From positions 143,646,001-143,710,000 of the forward strand of contig NC_092587.1 of assembly GCF_047663525.1 (NCBI RefSeq): a stretch of 64,000 bases of DNA. The letters are read 5' to 3'. The notes under the pieces were generated by a model. That model saw only the letters and a program-made list of their open reading frames with translations, ran no database searches and was not told the DNA's origin. How positions within the stretch are numbered: position 1 is the stretch's first letter; every line of letters starts with the position of its first letter. Positions 28,901 to 43,900 of the stretch are shown here, piece after piece. A program made the translations under genes and the position numbers. Source of the stretch: Anas platyrhynchos (lineage: Eukaryota > Chordata > Aves > Anseriformes > Anatidae).

Positions 28901-31900
28901 TAAAAATAGTGAGAACAAGACAAATCTTGCAGATATGCAAGAAGAACCTTGCATAGAAGCCAAAATGGAAGAAAAGATTAGACGCTTGGAGCATAGTTTA
29001 GAAGATCTCCAATCTCAACATGCCATTTTAAAAGATGAGCTAACTTATATGAGCAATGTTAAACTAAAACTGGAAGAGGAAATCCGCCGCATAAAGGATG
29101 AGTATTTTCATGAGAGAGAAGACTTGGAATTTAAGATAAATGAACTGCAGCTTACTAAGGAAGATTATTGTTGTGTAATTGAAAAGCTAAAATTGGAGCT
29201 TCAAACAGCAAGACACCAATGTGAAGCCACAGCAGAAGAGCATAAATTAGAAATTAAGACTTTGAAGGAGCAACATGAGAGAGAAATTTCTGAAGTAAAT
29301 AAAACTTTATTATCTAGTTCTGAAAAAGAAAAAATGGAATTAGTTTTTGAAATGCAGGAACTTAAAGAACAGCTTGAAAGGCTAACTCAAGAAAAGGAAG
29401 AAGCATTGTTCAATTATGATACCCTGAGAGAAACACTGGAAACACTACAGACTGAACTAGGAGAATCTGCTGGAAAGATCAGCAAGGAATTTGAATCAAT
29501 GAGACAACAGCAAGCTTCTGATGTCAGTGAACTACAGCAGAAACTCCGGGCTGCTTTCAATGAGAAGGATGTTCTTCTTGAAACTGTGAATCGTCTCAAG
29601 GCAGAAATAGAAAAAATGTCATCTGATCAACTAGAGATAGAGGAACTTAAACATAAAGTTGTTAGTCTTCAGGAGGAGAATGGCACAATAGCAAGTTGCG
29701 TCCACCAAAAAGAGGTTGCTATCAAAGAACTGGAAGAAAAGATCGTATCCCTTTCTGATCAAAACAAGGATATTTTAAATGAAGTCAAGTGTTTGGGTGA
29801 AGAGAGAGAAACCCTTCAGGAGAGGTGCAAGCAAGAAGAAGGAAAAATTCAGGAACTTCAGCAAGAAATAAATGTTGTTAACAAGGACAATAGTGACCTG
29901 AAGAAAAAGCTGGAGGAATTAACAGAGAAACTGAATGAAACTTTAACTGCAAAGAATGAAAATGCTGAACTGCTAATGCAACTGGAAAAGCAGGTTGACT
30001 CACTGGTGGGTGAAAGAGAGAACCTTTCATCTGAAATGTATACTCTTCGTAAGGAAAATGAGAAAATCGTTCAGGAAAAAGGTGACTTAAGTAAAAAGCT
30101 GGAAGAGATTACATCTGAGAAAGATGGTTGGTTGAAAGAACAGTCTGAAAACTTTGAAAAGAAACTACAGATGATGACTGCAGAGAAAGACCATATTTCA
30201 TCATTACTCGAAAGTGAACGAGCACACAGCTCCCTTGTAAGAGCTCAGATACACCACATCCTTGAGCAAGTGGGGTCCAGCATTTCAGATTCTGATGAGG
30301 ACTGTGATTTTCTCAGCTTACTACAAATAGCAAATGAATGCTTGGCAAAAATGAAGGAAGAGCAGTGCCTTGCTCTACAGAATGAGGAGAAAGCTCTTCA
30401 TCTGCAGAGGGAAGTTGAGAGACTACAGGAAGAAAATGCAGCTCAGTATACAGAACATAGATCCTTGATTGAGGACTTTGAAAAAGAAAAAGGTCTTTGG
30501 AGAGAAGAATTAGAAGGAATGTTGTCTGAAAAAGAAGCCCTTCAACATGATATCCAGGAGCTGAAGAATGCTGGTGAAAAAACAACAATTGAAAATCAAG
30601 AGCTTTTAGCGAAGATTGAAGAAATATCTGGAAAACTTGCTTTTTATGAAAGTCAAATGCAAGAACAGCAAAAAGAATCCAAAAACGAAGATGACTTAAA
30701 GTTCGTTCTGGAACAAAAGGAAACTGAACTTAGAAATGTGAAAGACGAACTGAGTTCTCTAAAGGTTATATTTTGTTATTGAAGTATACAGACTAAACCT
30801 CTAAAGTCTTCAGAATTAAGGTTCAAAAAATACTTTCATTCTCTTTGTTTTTTTAACTTGGCCTCAAAGTGAGTTTGCCTTCTAGGAAGCGTGTGTTTCT
30901 GAGTTGCCTAGCACCTCAGATTCCCTTCCCTCCCCTCAATTTAAAAAAAAAAAGTCAAACAGCAACAAAAATCCTAATGCTGTTTTGATGAAATGTGCTT
31001 GTATTTGAAAATGTTTTCCTATTGGTTTTGCCAAAAGTGATCATTTAACTAGATGGACTAACTGGCCTAATTTTTCACCTTTTTCTGTGGCTCCATCTCA
31101 AACAAAACTACTTGATCTGCATTACCTACTCCTACTTCAGGTCGTGGGTATTGATGGTTATGTAAAACTGACAGCTGGTCAGTCAGCATTAATGGTACTC
31201 CATTTTTTGTCCTCGAATAGGATGAAAAACAGCTGTTAAAATGTTGGAATGTTTTTCTTTCAACATAATTTTGCTTTTCAGTTAACAGGCTAGTTACCAA
31301 GCTAATATGAAATTGCACATGCAGACTTTCTTGATAATAAGAATGCAGATGCAGTCCAGCTTGTAGCTGGAACTGCTAGTGGCTTGTTGAAAAACAGATA
31401 TCACAGAGAAACTTCTTGTAATACTTCTCATATCTTTGTTTATAATACAGAATGTAATGGAGACATTGACAGAGAAAAATGATCAACAGTCTTCAGTAGC
31501 AGAGCTTCAGGAAAAAATCGGTATCTTGCTTGCTGTTGTCTTCTATGTAAACAGTTTTGTGTTTTTTTTTTTTGTATTCTTAAACTTGGAGTTTTTCTTT
31601 CTCTGCATAGTTGTCCTTTATTTCCTCTACACCAAGGAAGATGGGGAAGTAGATACCAATGCTAATTCCTACAGCATTCCTCTTGTTGGGCATTCAAAGT
31701 AACATTAGCAATTTTGTCTGTTTTCATTTGATATTTCTTTTTTCTTCCTAAGTACATTTAACTGTAAACAGTGTACTAGATTTCATCTTTAATACAGATA
31801 ATACTTGTCAATAGGAATCCCTAAGGCTACCAAGAAAAGAGGAAAGCAACACTTTGCTGAAGCTACTGTTGCCTTGTTGCAGTCATCCCAACACAATAGA

Positions 31901-34900
31901 AAAAAAATTATTCTAAGTTGTTACAATTATATGTAGAAGTACAAAGAAACATGGCTTTTACTGTAAACTGTAATGGAAGCCTTTGAAACAGGGAAGGCTT
32001 ACCTGTGAGGCTGGATGTTCTAGCTTCAGAGTGAAATGAAGGGCTTAGCAGAATGAAATCTTTGAATACCTGCAACATGTTAGGTTTTGTTTTGTTTCAA
32101 ACTAGTATTTGTGTTCTAATTGAATTTTGTTTCTTGGGGGGAGGAGAAGCAAGTTTATTTACTTTCTTGTTTATTTTAGGAAGGCTGGAAAAAGAATCTG
32201 CAGAAAAAGGAGAGAAGCTAAATAAAATCAAGATGGTTGCTGTGAAAGCAAAGAAAGAATTGGATGCCAGCAGAAAAGAGGTACTCTGACCACTTCTTAG
32301 TACAAAAAGCATTCTGCTTGTAGGGTTCTGTTTTAATGACATATGCTTCTTTGTAATAAGATGCAATTGCTGAGGGAAGAATTGGAGTCGGTTCAATCAG
32401 AAAAAGATCAGCTGTCTGCTTCAATGAAAGATGTCATTCAAGGAGCTGAAAGCTATAAGGTAGGAAGAACACTGTATCTACAAAAGATGGTTAATTGTCA
32501 GAAAAATACTTTGCTTTTGAGTCCTAGCCTGGATATATGTTATTTACTTGCACAAGTATGTTTGGTAAAAGAAATTATGCCAGTGCAGTTAAGTACCCCA
32601 ATCAAGAAATGTAAGGTTCTAGTAAAAGAACCATGTATCTACTGTCAGAAGAAAACAAGGCAATTCTTTTCTCCTGGGTAGTATTCTTAAATTGACCTTT
32701 AAATCTGGCATTGTGTGTCAAACACTGTTGCTGAGGCAAATCTGTTCTTATGAATTTAAGTATATAAAATAGGGGATAACGTAGAAATCCTTAAGTAATA
32801 AAGTTAACAACTCCCTGGGAGCAAGTCCTTCTGGAGCACATCTCTGGGTACCTGAAAGAGAAGCAGGTGGCTGGGGATGGTAAGCATGGATTTATCGAGA
32901 GTAAATCATGTCTGACTAATCCAAGCCAGATTGCTTGCAGTGATAGAGCACCTGGAGTTGTGGATGAGAGGAGAGTAGTGAATGTCACTTAGCTTGACGT
33001 TAGGAAGGCCTTTAACACTATCTCGCTCAATACTCCTGTACAAGTTAAGATGTTATGGTCTAGAAGGACAGAATTTTTTTTAAAAAAAGCAGGTGCTTTT
33101 TTAAAAAAAAAAAAAAAAAAAAAACAAGGCTATACAGTGAATGTTTTTGCCTTGAAGACAGTCGAGCTTTGGAACAGGTTGTGCAGGGATGAAAAGCCTG
33201 ACTGGACAAAGCTCTGAATAACTTGGTTTCAGTTCACTGCTGACCCTGCTTTACACCGGAGGTTGAACATAGACCTCCTGAGGTCTCTTCCAACCTGAAT
33301 TATTCTAGTTTCATGAACTGAAATTCATGAACTGAAAATGACTTCTCCCGATTTCTCTTGTAATGAAACTACAGCTGTAGTTTCATTTTGATGCTTTTGA
33401 TGTGGCAGTAAAGCACCTCCAATGCTGAAATATTGGAAGGATAAGTGTCTAGGGTTTAGCATGCGCTAAAGACAAGCGATGTATATTGTAGAAATTGAAG
33501 TTTGTGTGTGTTTGTGTTAAGAATCTTTTGATGGAATATGATAAGCAAGGAGAAGAGCTGGATTCTGAAAAAGCCAGAGCGATTAATCTTGAACGTCAGC
33601 TAGATGACCTCACACGACAGCTACAGGTGTCATCCCAGCAGGTCAGTTCTGTGTTTGTGTCTGAGCTATTGGGCTTAGTTTTGTTTGTGTGACTTGTTAT
33701 GAAATTATGTATTATTACTAAAGTGTGTTATGGATAGTTAATTGAAGTTCATTTTTTCCTCAGCATCTGGTGCTTATCTGGACTGTGAGAAAGTTAAGGA
33801 TGTCCAGAGTGACTGGCCTTTTTAATAGGAAGGTCAGCTCACAAAAAAGAGCAGGTGTCCAGCCCTACTTCAGTTAGAGACACAACTCTGTCGCATGTAC
33901 CAAATGCAAAAACAAGTATTGGACTTGGGCTATTTTTGATTCCACACCTACACTTCTCATGAAGTACAGTAACCTTAGTGTTAAATTTTTTTTCAGTTCC
34001 TTAGACAAAATATGCCTGTTGCTTAACCAATTGAATGTTTAAACATATGGAATTAACTGTGGTGAGGTATTTTTGGATCTTCTACAGAATTAGACTTTAG
34101 GATGCATTGTGGAGTACTGTAGTGACATTCAAAAGTCTAAGATGGGATTAAACATCTGTGAGACATTCTGCAATGCTAACTGAAATGGGCTTGGGATTTA
34201 GGATTTAAACTCTCAGGCCACATAACTACACTGAAGATTGACCTAGGCCACTCTTCTTATAAACAGAAGCTAGCAGTGAATAGCATAAGAAAAAAAAATC
34301 ACAAATAGCATATACTCCGATTATAATAAATTGAAAAATAACTTCTGCATAAAGTATTTTGTAAATAAAAACACTGTTCAGGCAATTGTCAGCTTCTTTC
34401 ACCTATACTTCATTCATACTGCATTCTTAATTTGCATGATAGAGACTGAGATAAAAATATTGAAGATGTCAAAAATACTGCTGCTAACCATTGCAGCAGT
34501 AGTCCAGACACAGGAAGAGTTCTTTCTATGTGCTGATGTGATCTCATTGAAGGGTTGGTGGTGCTGAAGCTAAATGTTTTAGGGGGGATTAATGGGATGG
34601 TGATTCAATTATAAATACAACTGCACTTGCTGTGGGGTGATTGAGTATTTGAATCTTGCGTATTACTGTAGGAAACAATTCTTGCAGAGAGCCAAAAGGT
34701 GTTTTTCAAATTTGTTACAACTGTCATACAGAAAGCTGGGCACAGGGACTCTGAATAACATAACCAAGTTGTGCTGGTGACTTTAATTTAGCCTGTTTCT
34801 TAATCTGGTTTAAAGCAATTAAGGTGGATGAGACTTCCTACTATCATTGGTAGGAGTGCTGATTGTATGACAAATGGATGAAAATCAGTGTGCCTGGTCT

Positions 34901-37900
34901 GTTTTTAAGTATGGATAGTATCTTATTAATCAGTCACATGCCGATTCAGCTTATCTTCCTGCTACCATCATTGTAGCATGATCAGTTACATTCTGCTAAT
35001 GAAGATCTACTGGCTCGTGTCGAAACATTGCAATGTAATACTAAGCTGCTGGAAGCTCAGATACTGGAGCTACAAAAAGTCAAGGCAAAAGCTGAAAAAG
35101 AACTGGAAGGAGAAAGGCTTCTAAAAGAACAGAAAATAAAGGTAATACTATGTGCAGATGGGGAATGGATTTACATTTTGCAATTTGCATTACTGTCAGT
35201 GAATGTGACTTCTGGAAGAGTTTTTATAAATTGTGCTTATTTTAGAACAAGTTCCATGCTTTCTCTTGTTACTTCACTTGGTCTTCTTTTGAAGGCTTAG
35301 TGTGTTCATTAAAAGAACTTTGCAGTACTATCACTTAGAGTTAATTGGAGATGCTAACGAAATGTGAACAACATCTTATAGCCTTACCAAGTTTTCTTTG
35401 GTTCCCAGTGACTTCCTGAATAATCTTATCTTTGTGTAACTGTAGAGAGTGTGTCTGGTTGTAAACTTGTGTACTCATCAGACATCTATTTTGAAATTGG
35501 ACTGCATAATCGAAAAGTATTTAAATTTCAGGAACATAGTGGCGCTCTCCGAGAATTGGAGGAGCTTCAGACGCAACTACAGAAGGAAAAGAAGCATCTG
35601 CAGAAGACTATTCAAGAATTAGAGCTGGCCAAAAAGGTACAGTTATTACTGTTGTTTGTGTTAGTACTTGACAGACTACCAACGATTTTGGTCCTTCTTG
35701 CTGTGTTTAACGTCTCCCGTTTTGTTCTGAGGACTTTAATCCTAAGGTATGCAAAAGGAAAAACATCAGGATTTTTACCCATTTTTCTTTGCAGAGCTGA
35801 TGTGTGTACTTTTTGAGGAGGTATTTGGCAGGGGAGAGCGAGGGTTGTTCTTAGCCTGGGTAAGCATTTTATCATGACTAGAAAGGAATAGAATTCAGGT
35901 GTTTGGAGTACTTGTATAGTGCACTATTCAGAAGTCACCCTTGCAAGGAGCGAAGATGGTATACACCGATAGCTGCAAAATACATACTGCTTAAAACTGT
36001 TGAAATTGTCAACAGATTCTTTAAAGCTTTTGGTTCTTATTCAAAAACAAATTATTTGCTGAGGATATGGAAACCTGATGGGTGGGTATTGTTTGTGGGT
36101 ATCGATAGTTATAAAGACTTTTTGTTAAAAGATCAAACAACTATATTTCTCATTTATTTTGGAGTGGGTAAGGAAGGAATTCTTGGCAGCTGAGGCAGAT
36201 TTTTAAGTTTGTATCTTCTTTGTATGTAACTTGCAGGATGCTCAGAAGAGTACACTGATGGATATGGAAATAGCTGATTATGAAAGGCTAGTAAAAGAGC
36301 TTAATCAGAAGATTGCCGATAAAGACAGTAGAATAGAAGATCTTGAGCAGGAGACAAGGATTCAGAAACAGAAACAAGAGACCTTACAGGAAGAAATAAG
36401 TGAGTAAAATATAAACAGTAGGTATGGCACAATTAGTAGTAATGGTTAAAAAAAAAATTCGGATATGTCCTACGTTGATGAGTGTGAGTAAGATTTTGAG
36501 GGAACACTAAGCAGTTACATAGTTGAAAATACTTTCTAGAAAGTAAACTTTACTAGGTCTTCAGTTGCTTGATCTAGTATTCAGCAAATGAAAAACTAAA
36601 TAGCATGACTGACAAATGGTTTCTTACCTAATTAACGAAATCATTACTTCTGAAAGTGATTGGCAGTGATTTTCAGGCTGACATACCACAATTACAAAGC
36701 TTTACTAGTTAACGTGTGGTTAAAAACTTTGGTTTCTTCCTATCCTTAAGTGGAACTCTCGAAACAGTTTCATTTGTAAGAAGGTCTTGATACAGAAATG
36801 ATACAATAAACAAGTAACTTAACAGTTCTTCCAAAATCTGTCAGAACTTGCTTAAATATTTTCCAATAGTTTTAAGGAAATATAGGAGGAAATATAGTAT
36901 GCTATACTCTTAGCATGTAACTGCTGTTTTCTGCACTAGAGTCACTTCAGTCAAGTATGCAACAAGATGAGGAAAGAAATGCCAAGATAAAACAACTCCT
37001 GGTGAAAACCAAAAAAGAACTGGCTGATTCAAAACAAGCTGTAAGTCCAGCAGTTAATGACTGCATACTTCCATTTTTAAACTGGCTTTTAAATAATGGT
37101 CTTGTTGCTGAATTACAAAGTGGTTTGTTGTTTTAATTAACCAGATACTTCTATCATGCAGGAAAATGATCATCTAATGTTGCAGGCATCATTGAAAGGG
37201 GAACTGGAAGCCAGTCAGCAACAAGTGGAATCCTTTAAGGCAAGACATTTCGATTCTTTGTTAGTGTAATAAAGTTATGTTAGTATTTCTTATATAAGCA
37301 ATACAGATGTGATTTGTTGTGGGCAGATGGAATATAAGCTGAAGAAGGAAAGTGTTTTTTATTACCTAGTTACTGGTTCTGTTTCTTGAATGATTTTGTT
37401 TGCTGCTTTTCCCAAATATTTTCCCTGTGATGTTGTCTAAACAGGTTTACCCCTTCTTGCTCCTCTTTTCTCTTTTCCCCGGAACAGAGAACCGAATAAC
37501 TTTGAAGCTTTTAACTGGGATAAATCTTAAAATAACTGAGTATGGGAGCTGCTCAGTATAAAAAACAAAAATGTGACAGCAGAAACTTGTGTTTTTCATC
37601 TGTGTAAATTCTCTTAGAATATCATGAATAGTAGCATGGAAGTTTCTCATTCTTACATGCTGTCACCACACCTGCCACTGTAGTTTTCAGTTTTCTCTTT
37701 AAAAAATGCCATATTTTAAGTATATCATAACTTATGTCTATTTGTCCTATTTTTATTGGATTTTAATTTTTATATTCACCAATTCTGGGCAGGGTTTACT
37801 GTAATACAATACGATGTGCTCTGTGGCACACCCTCTTGAAAAGGGAAGAAAAATGTCATACTAGAGACTGAGTTTTCAACTTGCCTTTTCAGATTCAAGT

Positions 37901-40900
37901 GTCTGTATTAACATCGGAAAAGCATAAAGTCCAGGAACAGTTACGAACTTCTGCAGAGCAACACCAGCGTACACTGAGTGCTTACCAGCAAAAAATTGCA
38001 ACTTTGCAAGAAGAATGCAGAGCAGCCCAGGTACTGTCATAGAAGTTATGTCATAGACTTTAGAAAGGAGACTGAATTTGCTTCTCTAAAAATACTTGCA
38101 GGTCTTTGGTCTGTCAAGAATTGGAAAATTCTTTGGGAAAATCTCAGTGCTTTTTGTATTTGAGCGATGGTAGTGGATAAGCCAGTCTGTCCTGGTTGTC
38201 CTGCACCATTTGTGGTGGAATGTCTGGACTGCAGTCTTGTTTCCAGTAGGAAAAACCTTATAGCAGTGGTATGTCAGAATTCATTTAAGATGGGCAGAAA
38301 GTATACACATTGGGGAGAAAAGAGAAGTAATCACCTCTTTCTTTAAAGAAAAGGGGGGGGAAGAGTATCATTTGCTTATAAAAACAGTAACATAGCTACC
38401 ACTTTAAAAGAAAAATCAATGAAGTGTATTCACAAGCACCTTTTAATATGCTGCTGTATGAGCAGCTTCGTAATTGGCAGCTAAGTTACGTGTGGAGTTG
38501 ACAGTAATGCTGAGGTTTTATTTCTATTTTTTGGCTGTATGATACAGTGTTAGATGTGCCTGGAATTTACTTCTGTTTTTTGCATTAGAAACAGGCAGGC
38601 TCAGTAGCAGTGTTATGTTCCAGCTGTACTTACACAGACTAGTGTGCTGATCCACAGCTTGTTTTGTATGATAGATGCCAGTCCTACAGATAAGTAACAT
38701 GAGTGCCTTCCAAAAAACATCTCGATTTTAGAAGGTGAACTGAAATGGACTAACTATGTCGTTAGTCCTACAAGAGGCCTGCCTGAATTCCACTGGTAGA
38801 TGTGGATCACTGTGGAAATTAGAAAACTTTATTCATCGCAGGGATGACTGGACATGTAAGCGTCCTTAAAAGCCAAGAATGAAAACCTACAACTGTATTT
38901 TCGTAGAAAATAGCACGAGTACTTGTTCACATGGGAATAACTCTTGCCTGTATACTATACAATGAAGGATGAAGCATTATGTTGTGATGCAATTTTCTGT
39001 CCAGTGTCTCAGCTGTGTATCAGCTCAGTTCAGAAGAGCAGACAAACTAATTACCCTTACAAGCAACTATATCATATCTTACACTATATATTATCCCTTC
39101 AAGGCTGACCTAACTTCTCAATTATGTCTAGTTTCCAAGCTTATTAGACATTTGACACTTAGCATAGAAAGGAAAACTAGACCCTCTTTTTTTCTTCCTT
39201 TCATCTTTGCTTTGTTTTCCTTTAAATCTGTTTGATAGACCCTTTAACACATGAATATCTCCTGAATGTAATTCTTGGGTTTTGTAAATATTCTTCCCTT
39301 TCTTGAAGACTCAGATTTTGAATAATTTTAATATCAGAATATATATAAATATGTAATACATAAATATATTAATAGTATATAAATATTGAATCAGAATATA
39401 AATAAATAATTTTGAATATCAGTAGCTTCTTGTTCTTAAGTTTCAAGATTGATAATATCATTCAATTAAGATCTAAAGAAAAACACAATCTGTTGCAATA
39501 CACCTGTTTTAATTATCCATTCAGAAGAAAATGCTGCTGGTGGTTCATTTTACTTTTTTTTCAGCACAAGATGCATTTCATTTTAGAGCACATAGGTGAG
39601 CGTAGGCAATCGCATGACTTACTAAGAACTTATCTTCTGTCATAGGCTGAACAGGAATCTGTTACATCTGAATTTGAGAGCTACAAAGTTCGTGTTCACA
39701 ATGTTCTAAAACAGCAAAAGAATAAATCTGCTTCTCAGACAGAAACTGAGGGAGCCAAACAAGAAAGGTAAAACCAAAACTTTTGTGTACAGAAGAATAC
39801 TGGTACTTGAATTATTGTGCTAATGACTGACCAAAAAGTGGGGAAAAAAGTGTGTATAGAAATAGAGCTATTTAACTCTTAACTTTTTTAACTTTGACTT
39901 TCTAACTGGCTCTCCCTATCTGAACAGAAAAAAGATCATCAATTTTTGAACCATGTCTCAGCTCTCAGTAGTACTATGCTAGTTTCTAATCCCTTGATTC
40001 ATCTGTAATATATTTATTCTCCAGGTTACCTGCTTTTTCAGTTGGGAGGAAATATATAGTACTAAAAAGATTTTCATGGTTCTCATAAGCAGAAATTGAC
40101 CAGTGTCACTTCTGTAAATTTGAAATGTTTTCTCTGATGTAAAGCATTGAAGCAATGCACCAACTAAGAAGTTAACACCAGATTGATACTGCTCATCTGA
40201 GCTGACTTTGATCCTTTTTCAGGAAGGAATGGTTTACTGTAGGTGAAGCTCTGGCTGCCAATGCAGTCATCAATTCCAGCAGATTTAGGCTGTTGTCTTA
40301 TCAGCTATTATATATGGAAAGACTTGAAAAAAATTACACTGCATAAAGTTCCCTGGAGATCATTTAAATATAGTTGTGAGCCATGTAAATTCAGGTTCAC
40401 TTCAGAATGTGTATGAATCTCATTGAAAATAGATCTGTTTCTGTAAGTTATTTTTAGATCCTGTTGATGTGTGACCTTGGAGACAGACTGGGTGTTTTTG
40501 TATAAGATGTTGTAAGTTGTTTCTGACATGGATCTTAAAACAGCACATAAAATTGCTGCTGACAATCCACCAGAGGGAGACTTGTGTTTTGTTAGAGGAC
40601 TTGGTCTTTTTTGGTTGTATGGTGTGTTTGTTTAATGCATCTACTTCTTTGAAGCAAGAAAACTGCAAGAGTTGCATTTCTGTCTCCTGTTCAAGAAGCT
40701 CATGAAGGAGAGTCACTTATTGAAGTGGACAAGTAATAATAAACAGACAATTTTCAAAGGAATGATTTACAAGTATTAACTCCAAGGGTTAATGGGATAT
40801 GCAATTCATGAAATAATGGAAGTAACAATATGTAAATATGTAAAAAGACTTACTCCTACTGGTATATCTGATTCTGATAAATTCTCTTGGTCAGAAATAT

Positions 40901-43900
40901 ATCTTATTTGGATTGATGCTGCTTTCTACTCCTTTGCCAGTCTCCTAGGAAGTGGTTGGAGATTACTGTCCACTTTATTCAGTCTCACTGAATTGATATG
41001 CATTTACTAAGCAAACAGCCCTCTTCTACTTTTAAGTAGAAGTTCTTTCTTGTGTCTGCATGCCACATATTATTCTTCTCTCTTGTTCCTTCAAACTGGA
41101 TTGAAGCAGAAAGTGGTAGCAGTCACACCTTCCTACCCCAGAAGGTACATTCCCAGCAGTTCAGATGGGATGTGATAAACCAGTTTGCACCTATATTAAA
41201 ACATGATCAGAACTTTCCTAATCACTTCTGCTGTAGTCACATTCTAAGATGATTATGGTCAGAGTGCTGTAGTGATTTCAAATATGGAATAAACTAATTC
41301 AGATCAGCTACGTTAAATGCTGTGCATATAATATAGGTTCTGAGATAATATAACTTTCTAAACATACCTTTTCTTTTTTTCCCCCTTGCAGAGAACAGTT
41401 GGAAATGGTGATAGATCAACTTAAAGTTAAGCTACAAGATGTTCAGCATAATTTACAGCTAAATACAGCTGATTTCCAGGCGTTGCAGTCTGAACATGAC
41501 ACCCTGCTGGAAAGACACAATAAGATGCTTCAAGAGACAGTTGCAAAAGAGGCAGAACTCCGTGAAAAGTAGGGTCTGCTGATGACTAGATACACTTTGT
41601 GCAAACCTAAAGGACTGGGCAGGCAGCTGGCTTCAAACAATACTTCTGAAAGAAAGGGTGTAGCTGTAGAGAAGGTTAAAGGAATTTTCAAAAGGATAGT
41701 TTGCTACTTTTTGTCAGCATTAGAGGTTTCAGCAGTGAAAATGAAGCAGTAGCTGACGAGAATGAGATCTTTGCAAGCTTTCTACTCATTAAATGCCAGA
41801 TTTTAAAAATTAACATTTTTTTAAGCATGTTGAATTTGCTGACTATTTGCTGAGTCCAAAGCTCAACACTACATTTCTGTTTGACTGCTCAGCTACATTT
41901 TATGCATTTGTTTCTTATTGGAAAAATACTGTGGTTAAATGCCAACTATTTCCATAGGAATTTCCATGATAAAATATCCACCACGAAGTGCCTTCCTTAC
42001 GGAAAGTACTTCTTCCAAGTCCCTATTTACCACAATCGTTCTTCCAAAATGTAAGGAGTCTGTTTAATGTGCATTGCTTCTTGAGAAATGACATGAGGAC
42101 CTACTTGAGCTCTCAAATGTCTTTCTGTGCCTTCTCTTTATTTTTAGGGTTCAAAAAACTCACATGAGATACTCATTAGAAGTTACAGCTTAGGCTTAGG
42201 AATTCTTGACTTTGTCTTTATCTTTGTACTGTTTTGTGTTCCTGATAGCCATGTGATGATTCATTGTAATCAGCTGAATTATATCGTTTTGCATTTCTCT
42301 GGAAACCAGCTATACCACAGTAGGTTTCTTTTGTACCCAGAAAGACTAGCTCTTCGCTTCTCTGGCTGAATTTAAGTTTGTATGCTTATAAGGGCAAGTC
42401 CTATGCTTAGTCATTCCATACATGCACTCGTTTAATTGCTTGTGACAATTTTGTCTTGCTTGTGGAGTGCTGCCAAATTGAGTACAATTGATGCAAAAAA
42501 TGCTGACATTTCTTTCCAAGAATGGTTATTCTACCCACTTTTTCACTGAGTTCTGAAGTTTAAAAAAAACTTATCATAGAAATGTATGTTTTCAGAAGTT
42601 CTGTATGAGTGTTTGGTAAATGTTAAAAGAAATACAAAGTAAATGACATGCCTTGCATGAGGATATAAATAGTTGTGTTGCAATTTTAGAGTTGAATTTA
42701 AGCTTAAAAAAAACTTTACATGTAAAAAACAAGTATTTTGGTGTTTGTTCCTCACATTTTGTGTGTATGCTGTTCTCAGGCTCTGCACGATACAATCTGA
42801 GAACATGGTCATGAAAACAGAGCATACCCAGGCTTTGAGTCAGCTGACAGCCCAGAATGAAGCTCTCCGGAACAATTTCAGAGATCAAGTCAGGAATCTG
42901 CAAGAAGAGCACAGGAAGACAGTAGAGACACTTCAGCAGCAACTCTCCAGGGTAGAAGCTCAGCTCTTCCAGCTCAAGAGTGAACCAAGCACTAGAGGTA
43001 ACTTCTGGTCATAAAACCAGGTTTTCCTGGGTTACACACTTCTGGGGCATTACTTATATTTTCTGTACTTGAGTGTGTACCTGTAACAAAGCTATAGTGT
43101 GTGGTTCTACAATGCAGCAGAAACTTACTATGGAAAACTTGCAGTGAGCCATATCAGTTCACTGATTCTGAGTAAAGAACAAGTTATTACTCTACCTTCA
43201 AAATAAATATCACTTGTTTTATGCAGCTTGTATATTGAGACAGATGGAGGGAAATCACTTTGTAAATATTTGGTGCTCTCCCTATCAGTTTGTCTCAGGT
43301 TTTAGAGAGGTTAGTGGACTTCTGCCTCCAGAATGAGGGGTATAGCTGCAGAAAAGCATATTGAAAGGTGTTTTAACAATATTTATTTGTATACTTGCTT
43401 TTTGACCCCATTTCTAATTTAAAACTTTACTCTGTTCAAGCTCAAGCACTATTTTTTATCTGTGCAGTTACTAATTCGGATGTAGTCAGGTATTTGTCAG
43501 GAAGCAGTAACAACTTAAGAAGTTGGTCTTTCCATATGTGATTTACCTGTAGTGCAGTAACTGATTGTACTGAAGCAGCACAATAGCACACAAAGTATTA
43601 AAACTAATTTACACCACCCACAGGACTACTTGAAAGAAAAGCTAATACTGTTTTGCATTAAAAACATTTGGCATTCTTGTCATAGCTACAACATATTCAA
43701 GGATGTTGCATTAAGGTTTCATAGTCACTGAAGTGAACACTGCTAATCAAGTTTGGATTTAGAAACTGGCTTTGACTGAAATGGTCATTTTGAGGTGAAA
43801 GGCTGTATTTTCTGTTTAAAATGTCATGCTTGTATCTGGCTTTTAAGGCTGTACTTTATGTACTGCTTTCTAATCCAAGACTGGTGCACTTGTGAAATAA

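Noticed and set aside
31521-31702. Possible U12-type donor (GTATCT) at GCC2 exon 7
   Set aside because: It departs from the U12 consensus GTATCCTT, and the acceptor at 32,179 lacks a TCCTTAAC-type branch site, so an ordinary U2 intron is the better call.
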